Notes: generated by a model not told the origin, from the sequence alone. 64,000 nt of DNA from CAVVAE01 sp963746185 (GCA_963746185.1 CAVVAE010000004.1:1240001-1304000); one strand, 5' to 3'. Positions 33,458-43,057 are shown, numbered from the stretch's first letter. Numbers and translations are program-made.

Positions 33458-34003
33458 ATGACGTTGCCGTCGATCGGCACCCTGAAGTCAATGCCGGCGC
33501 AGGACCACCTCGAGCTGCTGGCCGATCCCGTGAGCAAGGCGCTGCTGGCCTGGGACGGCGCAAGCGAGGTCGCCGTCGTCGAGATCGACCCCGACCTTGC
33601 GGACACTCAGGCGCTCACCGAGGCCTATGACCTGCCGCTGTCGGCCTCGGCCAACTGTGTTGTGGTGGCGGGCCGTCGAGGTGGGGAAGAACGGGTGGCC
33701 GCATGCGTCATACGTGCCGACACCCGCGCGGATGTCAACAACCTGGTGAAGCGTCGCCTCGATGTGCGCAAGGCGTCGTTTCTGCCGACGGACCGCGCGG
33801 TCGCCGAGACCTCGATGGAGTTCGGCGGGATCACGCCGATCGGGCTGCCGCCGGGTTGGCGGGTCTTCGTCGACGCTTCCGTCGCTGGCATCGACGTGGC
33901 CATCATCGGCAGCGGGGTACGACGTTCGAAACTGGTGCTGCGCGGCGCTGACCTGGCCAGGTACCCCGGGATCGAGCTCGTCGACGGGCTTGGGCTGGCC
34001 TAG
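33458..34003 (+). CDS. YbaK/EbsC-type aminoacyl-tRNA deacylase-like protein
   Basis: A 181-residue protein of the YbaK/ProX editing family, which hydrolyses mischarged tRNA (for example Cys- or Ala-tRNA-Pro). Visible features are VIRADTRADVNNLVKRRLDV with the family Lys-rich helix, MEFGGITPIGLPPGW (the GxxxP loop of the active site) and IIGSGVRRSKLVLRGADL. GAGGAGAG precedes ATG 33458. The exact tRNA substrate cannot be predicted. Confidence 0.9.
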   Translation: MTLPSIGTLKSMPAQDHLELLADPVSKALLAWDGASEVAVVEIDPDLADTQALTEAYDLPLSASANCVVVAGRRGGEERVAACVIRADTRADVNNLVKRRLDVRKASFLPTDRAVAETSMEFGGITPIGLPPGWRVFVDASVAGIDVAIIGSGVRRSKLVLRGADLARYPGIELVDGLGLA

Positions 34004-34071
34004 GCACATCACGACCGAGGCTGTCGCGTTTGTTCAAGCCAGCCCGGTAGGCCTCCGGCATGATGACGCAC

Positions 34072-34623
34072 ATGAGTGACATTTCTGAGCGATACGCACG
34101 CCTGGCCGCCACGATGACCGCGAAGGTCGAGGCTGTCCCCGACGACCGTTGGGACAGCCCGTCGCCGTGCGAAGAGTGGACGACCCGTGACCTGGTGCAG
34201 CACCTGCTCGACACTCACGGGATGTTTGGCGGGTTCGTCGGGCTGGAGCTGAAGCCCGGACCACCCGTGGCTGACGACCCGGTGGGTGCCTGGGCGGCTG
34301 CGCGAGTCCAGATGCAGACCTGGCTGGACGACCCCGCGACCGCACAGAAAGAGTTCGACGGGATAGGCGGGCGGACAACGCTGGAGGCCGCCGTCAACAG
34401 GTTCATCTGCTTCGACCTCGTGGTCCACGGTTGGGACCTCTCGCGTGCGGCCGGCCTGGACGACACGATCGACCCGGCTGAGCTGCCGAAGATCTGGGAC
34501 GACGTCCACACGCTCGGCGACCTGATCCGCTCAGAGGGGACCTGTGGCCCCGAGGTGGAGGCCCCGGCTGACGCCACCGATCAAGAGCGACTGCTGGCCT
34601 ATTTGGGCCGACAACCGCGCTGA
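34072..34623 (+). CDS. TIGR03086-type metal-binding DinB protein
   Basis: A 183-residue helical protein of the mycothiol/MDMPI-related DinB superfamily. Metal-site histidines are in SPCEEWTTRDLVQHLLDTHG and CFDLVVHGWDLSRAAG. ATG 34072 follows CATGAT by seven nt, so it is preferred over ATG 34060, which would lie inside that -10 element. Function is unknown. It is the second member of this superfamily in the window (see 23340). Confidence 0.88.
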   Translation: MSDISERYARLAATMTAKVEAVPDDRWDSPSPCEEWTTRDLVQHLLDTHGMFGGFVGLELKPGPPVADDPVGAWAAARVQMQTWLDDPATAQKEFDGIGGRTTLEAAVNRFICFDLVVHGWDLSRAAGLDDTIDPAELPKIWDDVHTLGDLIRSEGTCGPEVEAPADATDQERLLAYLGRQPR

Positions 34624-34840
34624 GCAGCGAAAAGTACCGATTTGAGTATTGTGGCCGTTCATCCAGACTTGATCATTCGTTCGGCTGATCTCGGTGTCCA
34701 GCCGTTCCCATGCGACTCCCCTGCTGCGACTATGAACATCGTGCAGAAGGCGTGGGTCTAGGTACCCGATACGGCTTCTCAGCACAGCGTGCCATGGAGC
34801 GCGGTGTGACCGTCACTTTGATCAGGGAGGGAAGGACGAG

Positions 34841-35509
34841 ATGGCTTTGGCCTCCGCACCCTCCACTGACCCCAACGTCAGCACGGACAGCACCCCCAGC
34901 GATCCCGGAAAGAGCCGCGACACCTCCTCGCACGTAGGCCGAGTCACGACGCGGCCGTCACTCACCGAGGACTCAGCCTTCATCCTCGAGCTGTACGCCT
35001 CGACCTCAGAGGCGGAACTGCTCTCTCTTGGGTGGACGCTCGCCAAGCAACGGACGTTCATCATCATGCAGGCGCAGACCGAGGAGTGGAATCGCGCTCG
35101 CCTCTACCCCGGCCTGGAGCGCCTCACGATCTGCGTCGACGGCGTACCAGCCGGCCGAATGCTCATCAGCATCAGCGAATCAGTCCTCCACGTGGTCGAC
35201 CTGAGCCTGTTGCCGCAGTACCGCGGACATGGCATCGGGACCCAACTACTCGGCGAGATCATGGTCGAAGCCCGGGCTGCCCGCATCCCGCTCCAGGTGA
35301 AGGTCCACAAGGAGAGCCAAGCCGTGCGCTTCTTCGAGCGTCTCGGATTCGGCACACCGGTTCCAGACGGGTTGTTCTTGGAGCTCACCTGGATGCCCCC
35401 GCTCACGGCTGTAGGCCCTGAGACACGCGAAGTGCCGCTCGAACGCGGTGGCGGCGCACGCGCCCGCCGCGACCCGCAGGTTGAAGTACCGCTCGACGAC
35501 AACAGGTAG
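34841..35509 (+). CDS. GNAT-family N-acetyltransferase
   Basis: A 222-residue protein. A disordered Ser/Thr/Pro N-terminus (1-33) is followed by a GNAT domain with acetyl-CoA loop LPQYRGHGIGTQLL and the terminal strand VRFFERLGFGTP, then a charged tail with RGGGARARRDP. The substrate is unknown. GGAGGGAAGG precedes ATG 34841. The 217-nt gap before it holds no gene or clear structure. Confidence 0.9.
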   Translation: MALASAPSTDPNVSTDSTPSDPGKSRDTSSHVGRVTTRPSLTEDSAFILELYASTSEAELLSLGWTLAKQRTFIIMQAQTEEWNRARLYPGLERLTICVDGVPAGRMLISISESVLHVVDLSLLPQYRGHGIGTQLLGEIMVEARAARIPLQVKVHKESQAVRFFERLGFGTPVPDGLFLELTWMPPLTAVGPETREVPLERGGGARARRDPQVEVPLDDNR

Positions 35510-35596
35510 TCGCTCGCGATCGAGCCGCTGCCCTCGTTGACGGATACCCACTCTGCCCCACGTCCGACCTCACCCCTCACCGCTTAAGATCGCCGG

Positions 35597-36853
35597 GTGT
35601 CGGCCACCAGCACACCCATCCTGTCGTCTGCGGACGCCGAACGTCGCCGTGGGCTGCGCCGGATGCGAACCGTTGCCCTGTCCCTCCTTGTGGCGGCCGC
35701 GGTCATCTACGTCGCCACCCTCGACCAAGGCGGCGCCTGGCCCTACGTCCATGCCACGGCTGAAGCGGCGATGGTGGGTGCGATTGCGGACTGGTTCGCC
35801 GTCACGGCGCTCTTCCGTCATCCGCTCGGGGTACCCATCCCGCACACCGCGCTTATCCCTACCCGCAAGTTGACCCTCGGGCGCAGCTTGCAGGACTTTG
35901 TCACCGAGAACTTCCTCAACGAGCCGGTCGTCCGGACTCGCGTCGCCGATGCCCAGGTGAGTCGGCGGGTCGGTGAGTGGTTGCGCCAACCAGAGCACAG
36001 CACCCGGGTGGTGGTCGAGGCATCGAGCCTGGTGCGAACCGGGCTCGCGCGCGTGCAGGACGAAGACGTCCAGAGCCTGATCGCGACCGAGTTGCTGCCG
36101 CGACTGGCCGAGGAACCGCTCAGCGCCATGGCCGGTCAGCTGCTCGGGGAAGTTGTCGAGGAGCAGGCCCATCACGGGCTGGTCGACATCGCGCTGGACG
36201 AGGCACACCGGTGGCTGAGCACCAACGAGGAGACGGTCTCTGACGTCATCCGCACCCGTGCGCCGTGGTGGACACCCAACTGGCTCGACGAGAAGGTGGC
36301 GGCGCGGCTACATCACGAGGCGATGGCCTGGATCGCCGACATCCGGGCCGACCCTGACCACCACGCGCGACGTGCTCTGGACGACCTGCTGACTGATCTG
36401 GCTCGCGACCTGCAGCACGACCCCGACACGATGGCCCGCGCCGAACGGCTCAAGGCTCGCATCCTGGCCCAACCGCAGGTTGCCGAGACCGCAACGTCGC
36501 TGTGGCGCGCAGTGAGCCGGGCCCTCGACGTGACGCTGGCCGACCCGGACAGCGTCGTACGACGTCGGGCGATCGAGCGGTTGACCGCCTTCGGGGTCCG
36601 GCTTACCGAGGACGACGCACTCCGTGAGCGGTGCGACGGCTACGCCGCTGACCTGGCAGCGTTCGTTGTCCAGCGGTACGGCGACGAGGTGGCCACCGTC
36701 ATCACCGACACCATCGAGCGGTGGGACGGGGATGAGGCCGCCCGCCGGATCGAGCTCCACGTCGGGCGTGACCTCCAGTTCATCCGCATCAACGGGACGT
36801 TGGTCGGTGGCCTGGCTGGGTTGCTCATCTACTCACTGACCCAGCTGTTCTGA
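35597..36853 (+). CDS. DUF445 family membrane-associated protein
   Basis: A 418-residue protein. An N-terminal hydrophobic helix (about 27-45) is followed by the DUF445 signature TAEAAMVGAIADWFAVTALF and HTALIPTRK, long amphipathic helices over about 300 residues, and a final membrane helix (about 398-415). Both ends are in the membrane, with a helical body between. Function is unknown. The GTG at 35597 lies six nt after TAAGAT, a clear leaderless start. Confidence 0.92.
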   Translation: MSATSTPILSSADAERRRGLRRMRTVALSLLVAAAVIYVATLDQGGAWPYVHATAEAAMVGAIADWFAVTALFRHPLGVPIPHTALIPTRKLTLGRSLQDFVTENFLNEPVVRTRVADAQVSRRVGEWLRQPEHSTRVVVEASSLVRTGLARVQDEDVQSLIATELLPRLAEEPLSAMAGQLLGEVVEEQAHHGLVDIALDEAHRWLSTNEETVSDVIRTRAPWWTPNWLDEKVAARLHHEAMAWIADIRADPDHHARRALDDLLTDLARDLQHDPDTMARAERLKARILAQPQVAETATSLWRAVSRALDVTLADPDSVVRRRAIERLTAFGVRLTEDDALRERCDGYAADLAAFVVQRYGDEVATVITDTIERWDGDEAARRIELHVGRDLQFIRINGTLVGGLAGLLIYSLTQLF

Positions 36854-36897
36854 GGTCGAGCGACCGCCCGGCTGGTGGGCTTGTAACGTGGCCGCCG

Positions 36898-37608
36898 ATG
36901 ACGAGCCGTGCCAAAAAGCCCACCCGCCGGATCCCGCCCAAGCTTGAAGAGGGCCTGACATCGGCTGAGCTTCCCCGCGACGACATCGTCGATGATGCCC
37001 TGCTGTGCGAGCTCGACCTACGGGACCTCGAGCTGACGAACCGGCACGCCCGCCTGGTCGACGTCGAGGCGTGTGCGGTCACCGGGTGCACATTCGCGGG
37101 GTCTGAGATCGGCAAGCTCAGCGTGTCTGACACGCGCTTCGAACGGTGCGACCTGGCGAACGTCGTCCTGCAGGAGGCGGCGTTCAATCGAGTCGAGTTC
37201 CGTGGCTGCCGGCTCACCGGTGCGACCTGGGCGGCGGCCTCGATCCGTCACGTGGCGTTCGTCGACTGCCTGGCCGACATGAGCTCATTCCGCTTCGTGT
37301 CGACCTTGGCGCTCGAGTTCGTCGACTGCCGGTTCCAGCGCGCGGACTTCGGATCGGCGGACATCTCCGGAGCCAGGTTCGAACGATGCGACCTGACCGG
37401 TGCGGAGTTCTCGTCGGCCCGGGCCACCAAAGCCGTCTTCGTCGACTGCACGTGGGGCGGCATTCGTGGCGTCACGGGTCTGGCCGGTGCGACGGTCGCC
37501 AACGGGTCACCGATCGACACCTTGACATTCACGGCGGCGATGGCCGGCGGGTTGGGTATCACGCTTGCTCATCCGTCGGAGCTGGTCGAGCGCGACGACG
37601 CGCGCTGA
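36898..37608 (+). CDS. Pentapeptide-repeat protein
   Basis: A 236-residue protein with a right-handed quadrilateral beta-helix from about 55 to 200. A(D/N)LxX units occur such as FERCDLANVVLQEAAF, FRGCRLTGA and FERCDLTGAEFSSA. Some relatives (Qnr, MfpA) mimic DNA and protect gyrase; that role is not shown here. Cys at the central position of many coils is common in this branch. TAACGT lies eight nt before ATG 36898, a near-leaderless start. It overlaps the convergent GNAT gene by 40 nt. Confidence 0.92.
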   Translation: MTSRAKKPTRRIPPKLEEGLTSAELPRDDIVDDALLCELDLRDLELTNRHARLVDVEACAVTGCTFAGSEIGKLSVSDTRFERCDLANVVLQEAAFNRVEFRGCRLTGATWAAASIRHVAFVDCLADMSSFRFVSTLALEFVDCRFQRADFGSADISGARFERCDLTGAEFSSARATKAVFVDCTWGGIRGVTGLAGATVANGSPIDTLTFTAAMAGGLGITLAHPSELVERDDAR

Positions 37609-38132
37609 CTTGGCGGAGCATCCCCGGCTCTCGGAAGCACCTTGCCCAGATGGACTGCTGACTGCTCACCGGCGTAGTGACCGAAGCGCGGCACGTCGAC
37701 GTACCCCGACGACCGGTAGAGCGCGATCGCCGCAGGTTGAACCCTGCCAGTCTCGAGCACGAGCGCATCGGCGCCCGAGGCGATGGCGGAACTCTCTAAG
37801 TGGTCGAGCATGGCGCGGGCGAGTCCCTTGCCGCGTTGATCCGGCACGACGTACATCCGCTTGATCTCGGCAGGACGGTCAGCCCCGATGTCGGGCGGCT
37901 GCGGGGAGAAGCGCCAACCGCCCATCGCGACAGGCTGATCGTCGAGGTAGCCGACGAAGAACGCGCCGCCGGGCCTGCGGAACTCGCCGGCGTCGACCGG
38001 TGAGGTGTCAGGACCACCGTAGATCGCGACGTAGTACGCCTGGACCTGTTCGACCAGGCGTACGACGTCTGCGTGGTCGAGCGGGCGCTCGCGAATCACG
38101 AACAGATCGGTCACATCCGTCAGGTCTGTCAC
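37569..38132 (-). CDS. GNAT-family N-acetyltransferase
   Basis: A 187-residue GNAT protein with EIKRMYVVPDQRGKGLARAML (acetyl-CoA loop) and ALVLETGRVQPAAIALYRSSGY. GTG 38132 is proposed: the frame is open to 38210, but that would overlap the methyltransferase gene, and the peptide from VTDLTDVTDLFVIRE is already complete. The C-terminus is Ser/Arg-rich and overlaps the pentapeptide gene. Substrate unknown. Confidence 0.88.
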   Translation of the reverse strand: MTDLTDVTDLFVIRERPLDHADVVRLVEQVQAYYVAIYGGPDTSPVDAGEFRRPGGAFFVGYLDDQPVAMGGWRFSPQPPDIGADRPAEIKRMYVVPDQRGKGLARAMLDHLESSAIASGADALVLETGRVQPAAIALYRSSGYVDVPRFGHYAGEQSAVHLGKVLPRAGDAPPSQRASSRSTSSDG

Positions 38133-38169
38133 GGCGGCCAGGGTAGCTCCGAGCCGAGATGCCAGAGCG

Positions 38170-39432
38170 TCAGCTGAGCCACGTCGGGCGAAGCGGGAAC
38201 GTTGCATCACCGGACGGCGCCACCTTGACCGCGAGCATCTGGTGCAACTGCACCTCGTTCATCTCGAACCCCAGCCGCGAACCAGCCATGTAGAGACCCC
38301 AGACCCGTGAGGTGGATTCACCGACATCGGTGACGCAGGCGTCCCAGTTCTCGACCAGGTTGGCGCACCAGCGGCGCAGCGTCAGCGCGTAGTGCTCGCG
38401 CAGATTCTCCGTGTGCCTGACCTCGAGCCCGACGTTCTGCGCGTCGGTGATGATGCGGCCGGAGCCGGTGAGCTCGCCGTCGGGGAACACGTAGCGGTCG
38501 ATGAAGGCGCCCGTGGTGACACGAGTGTTGTTGTGCGGCCGGGTGATGCAGTGGTTGAGCAGCCGGCCACCGTTGCGCAGTTTGCCCTGCAGGAAGCTGA
38601 AGTACGCCGGGTAGTTGTGCACGCCGACGTGCTCGAGGAGCCCGATCGAGCTGACTGCGTCGTAGTCGCGGCCAGGAGCATCGCGGTAGTCGCCGTGCAC
38701 GATCTCGGCGCCGTCGAGACCCTCCCGCTGGATCGAGAGGGCGCCCCACTTGGCCTGCTCCGCGCTGAGAGTGATGCCAAGCGCGGTCACGCCGTAGTGC
38801 TTGACCGCGTGACGGACCATGCCGCCCCAACCACACCCGACGTCGAGCAACCGCATGCCGGGTTGCAGCCCGAGCTTGCGACAGACCAGATCGAACTTCT
38901 CCGCCTGGGCGTCTTCGAGGGACGTCTCAGCGGTGGGGAACACCGCACACGTATAAGCCATCGACGGTCCGAGCACCTTCTCGTAGAACTCGTTCGACAC
39001 GTCGTAGTGGTGCTGGATCGACTCCGCGTCGCGTTGGCGGGAGTGTCGCAAACCCTCCGCGACCCGGCGCCAACGCGGGACGGTCTCTTGCCTGGGCGGC
39101 TCGGGTGGGACGAGGCGCCGCCAGCCCATCTCGCGGACGAGCACGGCGATCTCGCTCGGTGTGGGTCGGCGGAAACGCCAGTTGCCGAGCATCTTCAGGG
39201 CGTCGTAGGGGTCGCCCGGGTGGGATCCGTCGAGCGTCAGGTCGCCGGAGACGTAGGCGCGAGCCAGGCCGAGATCCCCAGGTGCCGTAGCGAGATAGCG
39301 CAGACCGCGTTCGTTGAGCAGCCGCATCGTGACAGGGGAGTCCGGTGGTCCGAAGCCGCTGCCGTCGTACGCCTCAAAGCGCAAGGGCGGCTCTCCAGCC
39401 GTCAGCTTCGAGAACATCTCTGCGATCCTCAT
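38170..39432 (-). CDS. Cyclopropane-fatty-acyl-phospholipid synthase-type methyltransferase (UfaA1/TmsB-like)
   Basis: A 420-residue SAM-dependent lipid methyltransferase. The N-terminal domain has RYLATAPGDLGLARAYVSGD, and the catalytic domain has YDVSNEFYEKVLGPSMAYT, SAM motif LLDVGCGWGGMVRHAVKHYG, and SSIGLLEHVGVHNYPAYF. Such enzymes methylate the double bond of membrane oleoyl chains. The start codon overlaps the stop of the FAD-dependent gene by 4 nt (ATGA). This pairing is the BfaB/BfaA (TmsB/TmsA) pair that makes 10-methylstearate, so that product is more likely than a cyclopropane ring. Confidence 0.93.
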   Translation of the reverse strand: MRIAEMFSKLTAGEPPLRFEAYDGSGFGPPDSPVTMRLLNERGLRYLATAPGDLGLARAYVSGDLTLDGSHPGDPYDALKMLGNWRFRRPTPSEIAVLVREMGWRRLVPPEPPRQETVPRWRRVAEGLRHSRQRDAESIQHHYDVSNEFYEKVLGPSMAYTCAVFPTAETSLEDAQAEKFDLVCRKLGLQPGMRLLDVGCGWGGMVRHAVKHYGVTALGITLSAEQAKWGALSIQREGLDGAEIVHGDYRDAPGRDYDAVSSIGLLEHVGVHNYPAYFSFLQGKLRNGGRLLNHCITRPHNNTRVTTGAFIDRYVFPDGELTGSGRIITDAQNVGLEVRHTENLREHYALTLRRWCANLVENWDACVTDVGESTSRVWGLYMAGSRLGFEMNEVQLHQMLAVKVAPSGDATFPLRPTWLS

Positions 39433-40835
39433 TTGCGTCCCACCGCCTTTTCGTAGAGCCCGGTCAGACGCTGATCGGGGTCATAGACATCCTTGGCGGA
39501 CCGGTATGCCGGACCGCCGTACAACTCGTCGAAGCTCGCCTCGTCGTAGTACGCATCGGAGTACAACGACTTGTGGCCGTTGTGGTCCGCCACCGCTTGC
39601 TCGATGAGCCGGTTGACGTCCCCGTCGACCCGACCAGGTTCGATCGGCACCGTCCCCCAGAAGCCGATGTTGACGTAGGTCTGTCCGTCTCGCAACGGAT
39701 ATAGAGGCCACGGGCGCGCGGATCCGGCGCCTTCGATCTGACGCAGCCGGAGTGGGCACAGCCACACCGGTCGCATCGGAACATGAGTGGTGAACCAGCG
39801 GAGAAAGTCTGCGGTGTGCTCCACGGGGATTTCGACATCCTGAACGACGCGTTCGCGGTCGGGTTTGCCGCGGCGTCGGTCGATCCGGGCCATCACCCGG
39901 TACTTGTTCTCCCAACCGACGATGCGGTGGTAGACGTTGCTGCGTCGGTAGCGCGTCGGCCACAACCGCCGAAGGACGCGATGCTGCGCGCCGAACGCCT
40001 GGGAGCACCAGAACCAGTCCGTGTCCCAGCGCCAGAGGTAGTCACGCGCGGTCAAGACGTCGCGCGATCGTTCCCGAAGCGAGCGGTAGAAGACCTGCTG
40101 GCCGGTGTAGTCGCTGGGTTTGAGGAGGCCGGACTCAGCGACGTCGTCGACCCAGCGCCCGAGGGTGAGGTATGCCTCGTGCGGTTCGAACACGACCCCG
40201 TCGAGGAAGTCGACGCGGTCACCGGCCCAGTCATGTGACGCGCAGATCGCCTCCACCGCGTCCGTCAGGGAGTCAAGGTCGGCGAACCGCACATGACGCA
40301 AGGCGACGTACGCGAGGGTCGGCTCGAGTTCGATGCGGAGCCTGACGGCGTAGCCGAGGCTGCCGTAGGAGTTGGGAAAAGCGTGGAAGAGGTCGGCGTG
40401 CTCGTTGTCGGGAGTGGCGGTGACGATGCTGCCGTCGCCGGTGAGGATGTCCATCTCGAGCACGGACTCGTGGGGCAGGCCGTTGCGGAATGACGATGCC
40501 TCGATCCCGAGGCCCGTGACGGCGCCACCGAGAGTGATCGTCTTCAGCTGGGGCACGACGAGTGGCATCAGCCCGAACGGCAAGGTGGCGTCGACCAGGT
40601 GCTCATAGGTACACATCCCTTGCACGTCCGCCGTACGACGCTCGGGGTCGACATCGATCACCCCGTTGAGGTTGGCGACGTCGAGGCCGATCTGCTGCTC
40701 GGCGCGGGGGCGGAAGAGGTTGGAAGTCTTCTTCGCTAGCCGCACGGTGTGGCCACGTGGGATCGCAGCATAAGAAGCACGAAGCGCCTCGACGGCGGCT
40801 TCGTGCACGGCGGCTTCCTTCCGCAACGTGACCAT
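39429..40835 (-). CDS. FAD-binding oxidoreductase (TmsA/BfaA-like)
   Basis: A 468-residue FAD-binding-4 type protein: KKTSNLFRPR, then VQGMCTYEHLVDATLPFGL, VPQLKTITLGGAVTGLGIEA (the FAD pyrophosphate loop region) and DILTGDGSIVTATPDNE. It is homologous in style to Rv0449c and DHCR24-like reductases. Paired with the methyltransferase it is expected to reduce the 10-methylene intermediate to the 10-methyl chain. ATG 40835 is seven nt after TAGAGT, a leaderless start shared in a compact divergent promoter with pyrE. Upstream open frame to 40982 is ignored. Confidence 0.92.
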   Translation of the reverse strand: MVTLRKEAAVHEAAVEALRASYAAIPRGHTVRLAKKTSNLFRPRAEQQIGLDVANLNGVIDVDPERRTADVQGMCTYEHLVDATLPFGLMPLVVPQLKTITLGGAVTGLGIEASSFRNGLPHESVLEMDILTGDGSIVTATPDNEHADLFHAFPNSYGSLGYAVRLRIELEPTLAYVALRHVRFADLDSLTDAVEAICASHDWAGDRVDFLDGVVFEPHEAYLTLGRWVDDVAESGLLKPSDYTGQQVFYRSLRERSRDVLTARDYLWRWDTDWFWCSQAFGAQHRVLRRLWPTRYRRSNVYHRIVGWENKYRVMARIDRRRGKPDRERVVQDVEIPVEHTADFLRWFTTHVPMRPVWLCPLRLRQIEGAGSARPWPLYPLRDGQTYVNIGFWGTVPIEPGRVDGDVNRLIEQAVADHNGHKSLYSDAYYDEASFDELYGGPAYRSAKDVYDPDQRLTGLYEKAVGRK

Positions 40836-40880
40836 CAGACCCACTCTAGCCACGGTCTGGCTCCGCCTATGCTGATGTCC

Positions 40881-41426
40881 GTGATGACCGACACGGCAGG
40901 GTCGACCGGCCTCGCTGCAGCCTTGCAGGAGTCGTCTCACTTGTCGGGCGAGTTCTTGCTGAGATCTGGCGTCGTCGCCCACGAGTACTTCGACAAGTAC
41001 CAGTTCGAGGCCCAGCCTGACCTGCTTCGACGCGTCGCCGCGGCGATGGCGCCACTCGTCCCTCTCGGCACCGAGGTGCTCGCGGGGCTCGAGCTGGGAG
41101 GGGTACCCGTCGCCACAGCTCTGTCGCTGACCACAGGCATCCCGCTGACGTTCGTGCGCAAAGAGGCGAAGCCGTACGGCACCTGTCGCCTCGCCGAAGG
41201 GGTCGACGTCGCCGGTCGACGGGTGACGGTGGTCGAGGACGTCGTGACGTCAGCTGGCCAAGTGCTGTTGTCGACGAAGGATCTCCGCGACGCGGGTGCA
41301 GTCGTTGCGGACGCGCTCTGCGTCATCGACCGGGAGTCAGGTGGACGCGAGGCACTCGCCGACATCGGTGTGCGCCTGACTTCGCTGTTCACGGCCGACG
41401 AGCTTCGCTCGGCTGTTGCCCGCTGA
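40881..41426 (+). CDS. pyrE: Orotate phosphoribosyltransferase
   Basis: Adds the ribose-phosphate of PRPP to orotate in pyrimidine synthesis. The 181-residue protein has KYQFEAQPDLLRRV, GLELGGVPVATALS, FVRKEAKPYGTCRLAEG (catalytic Lys loop) and the PRPP motif VTVVEDVVTSAGQ. Several starts are in frame (40869, 40875, 40881, 40884). GTG 40881 is chosen because TATGCT at 40868-40873 fits a -10 with a seven-nt gap. Length matches actinobacterial PyrE. No other pyr genes are adjacent. Confidence 0.93.
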   Translation: MMTDTAGSTGLAAALQESSHLSGEFLLRSGVVAHEYFDKYQFEAQPDLLRRVAAAMAPLVPLGTEVLAGLELGGVPVATALSLTTGIPLTFVRKEAKPYGTCRLAEGVDVAGRRVTVVEDVVTSAGQVLLSTKDLRDAGAVVADALCVIDRESGGREALADIGVRLTSLFTADELRSAVAR

Positions 41427-41491
41427 CGCATCTCCTGTGGCTTGCGTCGTGGTCAACGGCTGATCACATCTCGGCTCACGCCATTCCGTGG

Positions 41492-41516
41492 GCGCTCTCT
41501 TCGATGCGATGATCAC
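41492..41516 (+). promoter_or_regulatory. Promoter-like element shared by the two M1 genes, first copy
   Basis: GCGCTCTCTTCGATGCGATG followed by ATCAC lies 41 nt before the ATG of the first M1 gene. The same TGCGATGATCAC end and a GCGC(T/C)CTCT start occur at the same distance before the second M1 gene. GATGAT may be the -10 hexamer. Confidence 0.5.
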
Positions 41517-41557
41517 CACAGCCGAGACGGTTCGGCAGAGCAACGGGAGGGGACGCG

Positions 41558-43000
41558 ATGCAGGCACGACTGGCGCTGCGCCAAGGCGTCGCCGCGACGT
41601 TGATGGTGAGTCTGCTCGCCTGCACCGGTTCGTCGAGCGACAGCGCTGCCGCCGACTCAGAGCTTGCTGCTCCGACCGGCTCCGGGATCGGTGACCCGTA
41701 CTACCCCGACGACGGCAATCCCGGGTACGACGTGAAGGGCTATCACGTCAACGTCCGGTATCACCCGGAAAGCAAGCGCATGGACGCCGTCACCACAGTC
41801 ACCTCAACTGCCAAGGCCCGGCTGTCGTCGTTCCACCTCGACCTGATCGGGATGAAGGTCACGCGAGTCACGGTCAACGGCGCGAAAGCCACGTTCACCC
41901 GCAAGGGTGACCATGAGCTTGTCGTTACCCCCACTCGCGCCGTCGCCAGCGCGGCTCAATTCGTGACCGTGGTGAACTACCACGGCAAACCCGGGGTCGA
42001 CCCCGTCGGTGCAGTGCAGAGCGGCTGGTACGACGCGACAACGCCGGGTGGCGGCTTCATCGCGGGCGAGCCGCACTCATGCACGCTGTGGTACCCGTGC
42101 AACGACCACCCGACCGACAAAGCCAGGTTCAAGCTCGCGGCCACGGTGCCGCGCCCGTTCGCCGTGGTGTCGGTGGGAAAGGAACTCCCCCTGACGTCGA
42201 GCACCGATGACGACGGGACCCGAGTGCGCACCTATCGGTGGGCGCTCAATGAGGCCACGGCGACGTACCTGACGACGATCTACATCGACAGGCTGACTTT
42301 CGAACGATTGACGTTGGCTGACGGGACGCCGGTCGTCTCGGCCTACGGTCCCCATCCGGGCAGCGCGCCTCAGCGCGAGGCAAAGCTGCCGGCGATCCTG
42401 AACGTCCTAGCGGATCACTGGGGTCCGTATCCCGCCCCCCAGGCGGGTGGCATCTTCGTCAACGGTGACGTGCCGTTCTCGCTTGAGACCTTCACGCGTC
42501 CGATTTACACCGAAGGCGCTGACGTGACGACGATCGTGCACGAAAACGGCCACCAGTGGTGGGGCGACAACGTCTCGGTCAAGCGTTGGCGCGACGTGTG
42601 CCTCAACGAATGCCTGGCGTCGTACTCGCAGTGGCTCTGGGACGAACACAAGGGCGAAGATCTCGACGCGAAGTACCGGTCAGATGTCGATGGGCCAGGC
42701 AACGACTTCTTGAACGCCCCCTTGTACGACATGGGACCCGGTCACGAGTTCGACTTCGCCGGTGTCTATCAGAAGGGCACTTACTTCGTACACGCGTTGC
42801 GCAACAAGATCGGCGACGAAGCGTTCTTCACCGCGATGCAGCAGATCCAGGTCGACCATGCGGGCGGCAACCTGTCGATGATGGGTCTCCGCAACTCCTT
42901 GCAGTCCGAGACCGGAGTCGACCTGACGAGCTTCTGGCAGGACTGGGTGATCGACCCCGGTTCGCCCTCAGAGGAGAACTTGCACCCGGGCGATCTCTAA
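41558..43000 (+). CDS. M1-family zinc metallopeptidase, predicted lipoprotein
   Basis: A 480-residue exported peptidase. The N-terminus VAATLMVSLLACTGSSSDS contains a lipobox-like LLAC, so it may be lipid-anchored. The N-terminal beta domain is followed by the thermolysin-like domain with H328-ENG-H332 and, after 18 residues, Glu351 (HExxH-x18-E), all intact, preceded by SLETFTRPIY in place of the GAMEN exopeptidase motif. The C-terminal domain is short. Overall net acidic. A close paralogue lies directly downstream. Function is probably peptide or protein turnover at the cell surface. Confidence 0.94.
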   Translation: MQARLALRQGVAATLMVSLLACTGSSSDSAAADSELAAPTGSGIGDPYYPDDGNPGYDVKGYHVNVRYHPESKRMDAVTTVTSTAKARLSSFHLDLIGMKVTRVTVNGAKATFTRKGDHELVVTPTRAVASAAQFVTVVNYHGKPGVDPVGAVQSGWYDATTPGGGFIAGEPHSCTLWYPCNDHPTDKARFKLAATVPRPFAVVSVGKELPLTSSTDDDGTRVRTYRWALNEATATYLTTIYIDRLTFERLTLADGTPVVSAYGPHPGSAPQREAKLPAILNVLADHWGPYPAPQAGGIFVNGDVPFSLETFTRPIYTEGADVTTIVHENGHQWWGDNVSVKRWRDVCLNECLASYSQWLWDEHKGEDLDAKYRSDVDGPGNDFLNAPLYDMGPGHEFDFAGVYQKGTYFVHALRNKIGDEAFFTAMQQIQVDHAGGNLSMMGLRNSLQSETGVDLTSFWQDWVIDPGSPSEENLHPGDL

Positions 43001-43057
43001 CCCTCCGGCGGTCGAGCTTGTCGAGGCCCGATGTGCTCTGAGCTTGTCCGCTGGCAC

